A stretch of 64,000 nucleotides of DNA from Ruminococcus sp. (GTDB lineage: Bacteria > Bacillota > Clostridia > Oscillospirales > Ruminococcaceae). Within the stretch, counting starts at the first letter, position 1. Each line of letters opens with the position of its first letter. Under the pieces are notes generated by a model. It had not been told where the DNA came from and ran no database searches. It saw nothing but the letters and a program-made list of their open reading frames with translations. Below, in pieces: positions 54,487 through 61,052 of the stretch. The position numbers and the translations under genes were made by a program. The stretch is from assembly GCA_017558505.1 (NCBI GenBank), contig JAFYUM010000033.1, positions 1 through 64,000 on the forward strand, written 5' to 3'.

Positions 54487-56793
54487 ATGAAGAAAAAACT
54501 TATGGCATTAGTTCTTGGAGCAGTTATTTCACTGCAAGGCATATGTTCAGGCGGACTTGTGATAAACGCTGAAACTGGCAGTATTTCTTCGGCTGACAGG
54601 GTAATTCAGCTTGAATATGATAAGTTTGTAAGACCTATTAAAGTTGAACTTTATCAGGGCGAAAAGATACAGCTTGATTTAGGAGATATTCCCGAGGGTT
54701 ATGATACGGAAAATATCAATTATAAACCCTACGATAATAAAGTAGTTATTTCAGATGACGGTGTAATGGTGGGCTACGACATAGGCGAAGATGAAGTATC
54801 TATCTCCGTGGATCATAAAACTGAATATACACAATTATTATATAAACTTTCGGTAAATGTTTTGCCGGATGATTCGATTTCTGATAAAAACCGTGCAGAG
54901 ATTGAAAGATTGAACGGTTTAGGAAATAATGACTATCGCCGCAGAAAAATGGAACTTATTGGCGTAGCTGATGGAAACGCTCCAAGGCTTACAATGGAAA
55001 AAGTACATGAGTTTATTGACAGCAGTGAGAGTTATGATGAAATACTAAATAGAATCAATAACTATGTGGGATATCCCGATGATGTACAAAGAGGACCTTT
55101 AAGCTATGCTTATTGGTTTGACGAAAAAGGAAATGAATCAATATCTTTCATTGACGGTTCTGTACGTGAATCTATCGTATATACTAAAATTGCTGATGAC
55201 GGTACTGTTATCGATACACAGGATTTGTACCCTGAAAAATCGGAGTTTTTGGAAAATGGCGTAGATAGACATCATGATTATATGCAGTATAATCAGATAA
55301 ACCCAGTAGTTGACGGTGTGCTTTATATTGAGGATTTTTCATTTTATGATGAGCCTATGCAGGTTGAACTTTATGAGGGTGAACAGATACAGCTGAAATT
55401 TTCCGATAAAATTGAATTGAACGATAAACAGCATATCAGATTTTCTTCCACAAAATATGTTGCGGCTGTAACGCAGGATTTAAGATTAATAGGCGGTGAT
55501 ATAGGTGAAGAAGTGATTTCAATTTATTTTGGGGACGGATGGGTTAATTTGAAAGTAACCGTCAAGCAGAATGATGAGATTTCAGCTGAAAACCGTGCGG
55601 AAATTTACCGTCTCAACGAAATAAGCTCCGAAGGCGATTATTATATCCGCAGAAAAATGGAACTTCGTGGTGTTATAGCAGAGGACGCTCCAAGACTTAA
55701 TATGGAAAAAGTGGAGGAATTTATAAATTCATCTGAAAGCTTTGAGGAGATAGTCAGAAAATGTGACGAATATCACGGTTTTGCGGATTTATACCCTTAC
55801 GGCAGTTCTGATACAAGGGGTTATTACTGGTTTGACGAAAAAGGAAATGAACAGATATGCTATAGAGTTGAAGAAGGACAAATTTACTACGTAAAGATTG
55901 ACGACAATGGTACGCTTGTGGGATATCAGGTGTTATATCCTGAAAAAAGCGAGTATCAGGAAAGCAACGACATCAAAAACAAAGATTATTACTATATGTG
56001 CTACAATCAGAAATACGGTAAAATTAATGTAAATCTTATTGATACATATACAGGTGAGCCGTTTACAGAAATCAATGGAAAATTCCAGCTTATTGCAAAG
56101 CCTCTTGAGGGCGACGGCGAGAATTTTGTATATAAAGAATGGTGGACAACATATAACGGCACGACAACTTTATATCAGCTGCCAAAGGACTATTCTTACA
56201 GAATTGTATACAACGAAGATTACCACACCGATGAAAATGGCATAGTGTATAAATATGAAGTTGCAGATGATTTTGGTTATAAGCTCTCAATCAATGAAGA
56301 AATAAGTATTAATCTGTATCTGAAAAAAATCTTTGCTGACGAACAGCCTGACGCAATTGCAGGTGATATAAATTTAGACGGTGTTTTCGGCATTGCCGAC
56401 GTTGCCGTATTTCAGAAGTGGCTTCTTGGAGAGGGTTTCTATGATTTGGATATTCAGTTTGAGCACTGGCAGTCGGCGGATTTCTGCGATGATGATAAGC
56501 TTGATGTATTTGACCTTTGTCTGATGAAAGAGAAACTTCTGGAAAGCGGAGAAACAACAGAACTTCCTACACTTGAAGAAATAAGCCTTATGAGCGATGA
56601 AGAAGCAACAGAACTTTTCAGCAAGTATACATTTCAGGAAATCTGGGGTATATGGGGAGAATTTGACTGGGCTTTTTCAGGACTCTATGGCGGCGGCTGG
56701 ATAGTAGGCGATAAGGATATATCATTAATATTTGATTATTATACGCAGAAAATCGAATCTGCGAGAATATATCCATACCCTGTGAGTAATTAA
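54487..56793 (+). CDS. Secreted protein with duplicated domain and internal dockerin
   Basis: 768 residues from ATG 54487; GGAGG eight bases upstream favours it over ATGs at 54472 and 54481. Signal peptide to about residue 28. Two related units of about 235 residues follow (about 38-272 and 276-512), each with a VELY.GE.IQL segment, an RRRKMEL/IRRKMEL helix region, NMEKVEEFINSSES-like and YWFDEKGNE. A small beta-domain (KINVNLIDTYTGEPFTEING) comes next, then a type I dockerin at about 625-686 (GDINLDGVFGIADVAVFQKW, DDKLDVFDLCLMKEK). Unusually, some 80 further residues follow the dockerin, ending in a WGIWGEFDWAFSGLYGGG region. Function unknown. Confidence 0.88.
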   Translation: MKKKLMALVLGAVISLQGICSGGLVINAETGSISSADRVIQLEYDKFVRPIKVELYQGEKIQLDLGDIPEGYDTENINYKPYDNKVVISDDGVMVGYDIGEDEVSISVDHKTEYTQLLYKLSVNVLPDDSISDKNRAEIERLNGLGNNDYRRRKMELIGVADGNAPRLTMEKVHEFIDSSESYDEILNRINNYVGYPDDVQRGPLSYAYWFDEKGNESISFIDGSVRESIVYTKIADDGTVIDTQDLYPEKSEFLENGVDRHHDYMQYNQINPVVDGVLYIEDFSFYDEPMQVELYEGEQIQLKFSDKIELNDKQHIRFSSTKYVAAVTQDLRLIGGDIGEEVISIYFGDGWVNLKVTVKQNDEISAENRAEIYRLNEISSEGDYYIRRKMELRGVIAEDAPRLNMEKVEEFINSSESFEEIVRKCDEYHGFADLYPYGSSDTRGYYWFDEKGNEQICYRVEEGQIYYVKIDDNGTLVGYQVLYPEKSEYQESNDIKNKDYYYMCYNQKYGKINVNLIDTYTGEPFTEINGKFQLIAKPLEGDGENFVYKEWWTTYNGTTTLYQLPKDYSYRIVYNEDYHTDENGIVYKYEVADDFGYKLSINEEISINLYLKKIFADEQPDAIAGDINLDGVFGIADVAVFQKWLLGEGFYDLDIQFEHWQSADFCDDDKLDVFDLCLMKEKLLESGETTELPTLEEISLMSDEEATELFSKYTFQEIWGIWGEFDWAFSGLYGGGWIVGDKDISLIFDYYTQKIESARIYPYPVSN

Positions 56794-56837
56794 ACCAGAT
56801 GTTGTAACTGAATAATCTTACTTTCCCACCTTTTGAA

Positions 56838-56873
56838 AAAACTACCGCATATTTTTATATGCGGTGGTTTTTT
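56838..56873 (+). terminator. Terminator of the duplicated-domain gene
   Basis: Stem ACCGCATAT / ATATGCGGT with loop TTTT, extended by A/T pairs and ending in a T-run. Confidence 0.85.
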
Positions 56874-56915
56874 CTATCTAATATTTGTTAAATTAAAAAA
56901 ATATTTCTAAACCTA

Positions 56916-56944
56916 TTGACAAACCATTACAATTCTGATATAAT
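56916..56944 (+). promoter_or_regulatory. Promoter of tRNA-Trp
   Basis: Consensus TTGACA and TATAAT with a 17-bp spacer. Confidence 0.9.
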
Positions 56945-56973
56945 TATATTGTTGCTTACGACAGATATAATTT

Positions 56974-57049
56974 AGGGGTATAGCTCAGTTGGTAGAGCAG
57001 CGGTCTCCAAAACCGCGTGCCGAGGGTTCAAGTCCTTCTGCCCCTGCCA
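56974..57049 (+). tRNA. tRNA-Trp (anticodon CCA)
   Basis: 76 nt with encoded CCA. Acceptor AGGGGTA / TGCCCCT, D arm with GCTCAGTTGGTAGAGC, anticodon arm GCGGT-CTCCAAA-ACCGC with CCA at 57007-57009, and T arm containing GGTTCAAGTCC. Discriminator base G, as usual for bacterial tRNA-Trp. Confidence 0.97.
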
Positions 57050-57078
57050 TCTCTGTTGTACAAAATAGATGACAGACC

Positions 57079-57106
57079 AAAAAAGTCCGATTTTTCGGAC
57101 TTTTTT
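57079..57106 (+). terminator. Terminator of tRNA-Trp
   Basis: A 12-bp perfect stem (AAAAAAGTCCGA / TCGGACTTTTTT) with loop TTTT. Confidence 0.9.
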
Positions 57107-57213
57107 GCGTATCTGGAGCTAAAAATTTTTAGTGTAAAACCGTAGATGACATTTTGCCTTTTCAGCCTCAAAAGAGGACTTGAACGGACGTTTTTTGATT
57201 TTCAAGACAATTG

Positions 57214-57256
57214 AGAGCAGATTCGGAAGATAAATTCCGAAGTCTGCTCTTTTTTA
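57214..57256 (+). terminator. Second terminator-like hairpin
   Basis: Stem AGAGCAGATTCGGAA against TTCCGAA-G-TCTGCTCT (one bulged G), loop GATAAA, six T. No gene lies between this and the preceding terminator. Confidence 0.8.
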
Positions 57257-57300
57257 TTGCAAAAAACTTTCACAAAGTTTCCGACGGTTTCTTGTTCGTT

Positions 57301-57353
57301 ATGCCGAATTGATTGAGAAGTAAATTCTCGATTGGTTCGGCATTTTTATTTTC
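57301..57353 (+). terminator. Third terminator-like hairpin, 19-bp stem
   Basis: Arms 57301-57319 and 57325-57343 pair along all 19 positions, four of them G-U, with a five-base loop and a T-rich tail. It ends about 45 bases before the start of the next gene, within its leader. Confidence 0.85.
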
Positions 57354-57388
57354 CCCTATACATTTATAAAGAAAGAGAGTTGATGCTA

Positions 57389-58468
57389 ATGAAAAAAATC
57401 ACCTTCAATGCTCTGCTCAATCACAAGGCTCATAACTATAAGCCGATGCTGATTGAAGTGGAGAAAGTCATTCCCATCTACGGTAAGAGGTTCGAACAGA
57501 TAAGAGAACATCCCCTGGATGACTGTCCCGAAATCATCGAGAACAGAGATCTGATGTATATGAAAGGCAATACCGCACACTGTATCCTCTTCCTTGATGC
57601 CAACGGCAGCGATGGAATCCTTGTTGAAGCCGAGGGTGCTGACTTCGCACGCAAGTCACAGTTCATTCCGAATGCAAGAGCAATCGTTGAGGCGAATGAC
57701 ATTACTGCCGGAGAACGTCAGCTCCATGCAGAGCTGAAAGCTATGGCTGACCGAATCGCAGAGCTTGCTCACACAGGTCAGAAGCACTTCATCTTTGAAG
57801 ATATGCTCGGCGATGAAGATTTGCGAGTTCTGATGATTCGAACGGTGGCAGAAATGCTTGACAGACGTGAAGATCTTGCAGAGGTTCGTGACCACTACCT
57901 CGGAATTACAGGTCAGGCAGATTTCACGGTAACTGCAAAACCTGCACAGGAAATGAAGCTCTATTGTCCCCTTGAGATTCAGGCTGAACCGCAGATCTAC
58001 GAAACAGATTGGGATGCACCGTATGAAGATGACCTTGAGGTTATTCCATCAAGCTGTGCCTGCGGCTGTGAGGATGAAATCAATGCTGCGATTCAGAAAT
58101 ATTCCGAGCCATATGAAAAGTACCGTGGTCTGATGATTTATTATGATGAGGATTCCCCTATCAATGAAAAAATCATCTCCGCATTCCCGTCAGTAGAGGT
58201 CAGAAACGGAGAGCTTGTTGGAGTCCTCACCTGCCGATTGACCGAACCGCTTACTGACAGCGAAATGGCTGAATTTCAGGATTGGTGGACGGGACAATGC
58301 AGTGATGGCTGGTCAGAGGGCTTCGAGCAGAGAGAAATCAAAACCGATGCATTCGGAACGATTTATGTCAGCTTCTGGAACTCCTCCGACAGCTGGCATA
58401 TTAAAGTTGAGATGATGGATGAAACCAATGATATCGAGGAAGAAGAAAGCTTCGATATGTCGATGTAA
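57389..58468 (+). CDS. ICE-type accessory protein of unknown function
   Basis: 359 residues from ATG 57389; an ATG at 57383 is too close to the weak GAGAG site. I recognise the N-terminus (MKKITFNALLNHKAHNYKPM) as the kind found in proteins of clostridial conjugative elements (possibly DUF6329, not verified). A helical middle (HAELKAMADRIAELA, DLRVLMIRTVAEMLD), a CACGCED Cys cluster and a C-terminal domain with EFQDWWTGQCSDGWSEGFEQ follow. It ends in an acidic stretch and DMSM. No signal peptide. Codon use (CGA, GCA, AAA) differs from the core genes, in line with transfer. Confidence 0.75.
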   Translation: MKKITFNALLNHKAHNYKPMLIEVEKVIPIYGKRFEQIREHPLDDCPEIIENRDLMYMKGNTAHCILFLDANGSDGILVEAEGADFARKSQFIPNARAIVEANDITAGERQLHAELKAMADRIAELAHTGQKHFIFEDMLGDEDLRVLMIRTVAEMLDRREDLAEVRDHYLGITGQADFTVTAKPAQEMKLYCPLEIQAEPQIYETDWDAPYEDDLEVIPSSCACGCEDEINAAIQKYSEPYEKYRGLMIYYDEDSPINEKIISAFPSVEVRNGELVGVLTCRLTEPLTDSEMAEFQDWWTGQCSDGWSEGFEQREIKTDAFGTIYVSFWNSSDSWHIKVEMMDETNDIEEEESFDMSM

Positions 58469-58480
58469 AGGAGGAATTTT

Positions 58481-59023
58481 ATGAGTCAATTTCCAAGTCC
58501 AAAAGAAGTAGAACGCATCAAAAAGATGTATCCCAAGGGTACAAGAATTCAGATTGAGAGAATGAATGATCCGTATCATCCGATTGAACGTGGAACTAAA
58601 GGCACTGTTGACCATGTAGATGATGCAGGCACACTTCATTGCACTTTTGACAATGGACGCACTCTGGGAGTCGTTACCGATGCAGATATTTTCCATGTCA
58701 TTGACAGGTTGAATGTTCTGATTGCTGAGCGTTACGCTTATCTCCTCGGCTCCGCAATTGATGGCAACAAGCGACTTCACAATGTTCAGGAGGTTGCCGA
58801 GTTTATCTGTAAGCATGGTCAGTACGGCGATGTGCGAATCACAACTATGGAAGGCAAAGAACTGCTTGACACCTTTGGGATCTATATCAACAAGATTTCG
58901 GACATGGAATACCGTGAGGAGCTTCTCAAGGTGCTGGTTCCGATGCAGCATGAAGCAGAAAATGCTGCGTTCTCGGATGATGAGGACATGGACGAAATCG
59001 AAGATATTGATATGACGATGTAA
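58481..59023 (+). CDS. DUF4314-domain accessory protein
   Basis: 180 residues; AAAGGAGGA precedes the ATG and the gap to the previous gene is 12 bases. Residues 1 to about 75 match DUF4314, a small beta-domain common on conjugative elements: YPKGTRIQIERMNDPYHPIE, KGTVDHVDDAGTLHCTFDNG, LGVVTDADIF. The rest is helical and unassigned, ending in an acidic stretch and DMTM like its neighbour. Function unknown. Confidence 0.82.
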   Translation: MSQFPSPKEVERIKKMYPKGTRIQIERMNDPYHPIERGTKGTVDHVDDAGTLHCTFDNGRTLGVVTDADIFHVIDRLNVLIAERYAYLLGSAIDGNKRLHNVQEVAEFICKHGQYGDVRITTMEGKELLDTFGIYINKISDMEYREELLKVLVPMQHEAENAAFSDDEDMDEIEDIDMTM

Positions 59024-59028
59024 CTATT

Positions 59029-59049
59029 AGTCGCAGATTTTCTGCGACT
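59029..59049 (+). terminator. Hairpin after DUF4314 gene
   Basis: Perfect nine-bp stem AGTCGCAGA / TCTGCGACT with loop TTT; no T-tract follows, so termination is uncertain. Confidence 0.5.
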
Positions 59050-59057
59050 ATACATAC

Positions 59058-59086
59058 TTGCAGTAATATGCGAAAAGTGATATAAT
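59058..59086 (+). promoter_or_regulatory. Promoter of the two-gene unit
   Basis: TTGCAG and TATAAT with a 17-bp spacer, about 95 bp before the start at 59182. Confidence 0.7.
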
Positions 59087-59181
59087 AAGAACAGAAATTT
59101 ATAAAACTGTATGTCCACAATCATACACAATCACGCTTTTTTATGATATACTTTCTTTAGAATCTAAAGGGAGGCGCTCTT

Positions 59182-59544
59182 ATGAGCAAGGAAATAAAGA
59201 ACTATTTTGAGGTCAAGGAAATTTGCAGAAAAGCCACGTCATATTTTATAGGTTCGTTTATCGAATATATAATAGACAGGCGTGAAGAATGGGAAAAACC
59301 ACAAACCAAGAAAATCTTTATCGCAAACTTTCACAAAGAGTTCTTTGATTGGGACGATGAATGTACATTTGAAAGAACTCAGAATCGAGTTAATTGTGCT
59401 ATCCGTCTTATTGAACATCATAAGGTAGAAGAAGCTTTAGAATATGTCTTGAATTCAAATGACAAGAAGATGGATATTCAAGAAGCGAAAATAAATGCAC
59501 AAGAAACATTGGATCGTCTTAAATCTGGCGAATTGAAATACTAA
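59182..59544 (+). CDS. Small protein of unknown function
   Basis: 120 residues, mostly helical and charged, no membrane segment or signal peptide. Notable sequence: ICRKATSYFIGSFIEYIIDR and an FFDWDDECTFERTQNRVNCA region. I recognise no family. GGGAGGCG precedes the ATG. It is followed by a second small gene 14 bases on, with one promoter before and one terminator after the pair. Confidence 0.7.
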   Translation: MSKEIKNYFEVKEICRKATSYFIGSFIEYIIDRREEWEKPQTKKIFIANFHKEFFDWDDECTFERTQNRVNCAIRLIEHHKVEEALEYVLNSNDKKMDIQEAKINAQETLDRLKSGELKY

Positions 59545-59558
59545 GAGGTGAACAAAAA

Positions 59559-59825
59559 ATGAAAAATAGTTTTGAAGATTTTCTGATTAAAAAAGGATAT
59601 AGTCTCAGAACTCCAAGTGGAAATCCAAGCACAGTATACGATTATTTAAAACGTATTGATTTTGTTTGCAAGGTAGAAAAGACTGACTGGAATGGGTTAG
59701 CAAATAACATACAAAATATATTGACTGAATATGAGGAAGGTGGAACAAAAGAACAGTTGGGTGCAAAATCACATAACGCTGTAAGATGTGCGTTGCGCTG
59801 TTTCAAGGAATTTATAGAAAAATAG
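59559..59825 (+). CDS. Small protein resembling an integrase SAM-like domain
   Basis: 88 residues. The pattern FEDFLIKKGYS, STVYDYLKRIDFVC and HNAVRCALRCFKEFIEK resembles the N-terminal core-binding (SAM-like) domain of tyrosine recombinases, but no catalytic domain follows; a stop and terminator do. It could be a DNA-binding protein in its own right or a recombinase remnant. AGAGGTG precedes the ATG. Same operon as the 120-residue protein. Confidence 0.7.
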   Translation: MKNSFEDFLIKKGYSLRTPSGNPSTVYDYLKRIDFVCKVEKTDWNGLANNIQNILTEYEEGGTKEQLGAKSHNAVRCALRCFKEFIEK

Positions 59826-59839
59826 ATTGATTAATACAT

Positions 59840-59872
59840 AGCCATTCGTGAGCAATCACGGATGGCTTTTTT
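59840..59872 (+). terminator. Terminator of the two-gene unit
   Basis: Stem of 12 pairs with one G-U (AGCCATTCGTGA / TCACGGATGGCT), loop GCAA, six T. Confidence 0.9.
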
Positions 59873-59885
59873 ATACCCAAAACAA

Positions 59886-59992
59886 GAAAGGAGTTTTGAG
59901 AATGATATAATATACAAGACTTCTTGGTATTCCGAGTTTTTTACACATGGCGCTGATACTGTACTTATGTCTGTTTGCAAGAATTATTTTGA
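59886..59992 (-). pseudogene. IS3-family OrfB, 5' fragment
   Basis: In the -1 frame at the end of orfA the translation runs ILANRHKYSISAMCKKLGIP and then RSLVYY, the standard start of OrfB integrases. It then loses similarity within about ten codons; the DDE core is absent. TCAAAAT at the junction is a plausible slip site. Confidence 0.8.
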
Positions 59993-60271
59993 CTTTCGTG
60001 CCATTATCAGCACCGCTTGTTTTAAAATATCAGCCTCCATTTCGAGTTCCTTTACACGCTTCCTTAGCTCTATCAGCTCATTTTCCTCAGGCGTTCTGTT
60101 ATCTTTGGCTCTGAATGAACCTGAATTATTGAAATCTCTCACCCACTTTGTTACACTTGATTTTGCTATTCCATATTCTTTTGCTACAGAATTTGAGGAT
60201 TTTCCGCTTTTTACAAGCATTACTATCTGCCTTTTAAATTCGTCTGTATAATTTCTTGTTTTTCCTGACAT
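59984..60271 (-). CDS. IS3-family transposase OrfA
   Basis: 95 residues from the ATG at 60271, with GGTGG six bases upstream; a GTG three codons earlier is possible. An HTH domain (YTDEFKRQIVMLVKSGKSSN ... SSVTKWVRDF) is followed by a leucine-zipper-like helix (ELIELRKRVKELEMEADILK). OrfA binds the IS ends. Without OrfB the element cannot move by itself. Confidence 0.9.
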   Translation of the reverse strand: MSGKTRNYTDEFKRQIVMLVKSGKSSNSVAKEYGIAKSSVTKWVRDFNNSGSFRAKDNRTPEENELIELRKRVKELEMEADILKQAVLIMARKSK

Positions 60272-60338
60272 TTTTACCACCTTACCTTTTTTTACTTCTA
60301 TTATATCATGGCTAAATGTTTTCTGTCCAATTTATTAT

Positions 60339-60458
60339 AACCGATCCAATACCTACCTCAAAGAGTTTCGGGAAATTGAGGAGCAGATCTATGCGATCTG
60401 GAAAATTGATATGTTTATCAGGCGGCTTGCTGTTCATGTGCCGAGTAGTGAATCGTAA
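60339..60458 (+). pseudogene. 3' fragment of an accessory gene
   Basis: A frame with no start encodes YLKEFREIEEQIYAIWKIDM and FIRRLAVHVPSSES, then stops at 60458. It begins where the IS right end should be, so it is probably the 3' end of a gene cut by the element. Its family is not recognised. Confidence 0.5.
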
Positions 60459-60586
60459 AACTGCACCAGACAGGCTTTTGAAATTGCTGCGCCCTGCACA
60501 AGAATTATTACAATTCTTCCGATATGCTGGACTCTGAAATCATTGTCGGCTATAATATAGTTACTATGAAATTGGAGGTATCAGCT

Positions 60587-60799
60587 ATGTTGAAAACACC
60601 TGAATTGGCAATGCCGAGATCACGCAAGGTCACTACCGTGTGCAACAGCAGGCGTGAGGTCTGGACCGACTACGAAGAAGCGAAAGCGTATTTCCTTGAA
60701 CTTATGATGTCAACAGACGGTGAGAAACATGACCAAGCAGAGTGCGTATATATTCAACTGCTTCACGGGCTGGACGAGTGCAGTGACGAGGACGAATAA
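60587..60799 (+). CDS. Small ICE-associated protein
   Basis: 70 residues from ATG 60587, eight bases after GGAGG. The sequence (MLKTPELAMPRSRKVTTVCN, VWTDYEEAKAYFLELMM) is of a kind I associate with conjugative elements of gut clostridia. It has an acidic C-terminus. No function known. A terminator follows. Confidence 0.72.
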   Translation: MLKTPELAMPRSRKVTTVCNSRREVWTDYEEAKAYFLELMMSTDGEKHDQAECVYIQLLHGLDECSDEDE

Positions 60800-60810
60800 T
60801 GATAGCAGAG

Positions 60811-60836
60811 GGCTTTGCAGAAATGCAGAGCCTTTT
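60811..60836 (+). terminator. Terminator of the small ICE gene
   Basis: Stem GGCTTTGCA / TGCAGAGCC (one G-U), loop GAAA, four T. Confidence 0.75.
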
Positions 60837-60916
60837 GCTATGCCCTGCCGCGAACGGAAACGTCCCTCACAGCCGTCTGAGCCTGCGGAGCTGAAAACTA
60901 AACGCCGAAAAGAAAC

Positions 60917-60956
60917 AGCCCTGAGAAATGCTTGTATTGCAAATCTCAGGGCTTGT
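60917..60956. terminator. Hairpin at island edge
   Basis: Ten-bp perfect stem AGCCCTGAGA / TCTCAGGGCT with a 17-base loop. Between 60837 and 61052 I see no gene. Confidence 0.5.
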
Positions 60957-61052
60957 CTGTTATTCAGTTCCACCAATAGGGTTTCCGCTGATTTCGGTGC
61001 GCGCCATAATCATAATGCGGAACGGAAAGTGAGTCCGCCATTAGGCTATACT

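Larger units (their letters stand above)
59880..60335 (-). mobile_element. Truncated IS3-family insertion sequence
   Basis: Contains a complete orfA and only the first 30 or so codons of orfB in the -1 frame. The left boundary is near 59880, where OrfB similarity stops; the right boundary is near 60335, where a different reading frame begins. Clear terminal inverted repeats are not visible because the left end is gone. Confidence 0.8.

Noticed and set aside
56974..57060. tRNA-Trp 3' end as attachment site of the island
   Set aside because: I found no direct repeat of the tRNA 3' end on the far side of the island, and no integrase gene adjoins it.
59862..60251. Plus-strand 129-residue frame
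   Set aside because: It is antisense to the IS3 orfA and the orfB fragment.
60316..60537. Plus-strand 73-residue frame
   Set aside because: It crosses the IS boundary, has no Shine-Dalgarno, and another frame of the same region ends in a more protein-like sequence.
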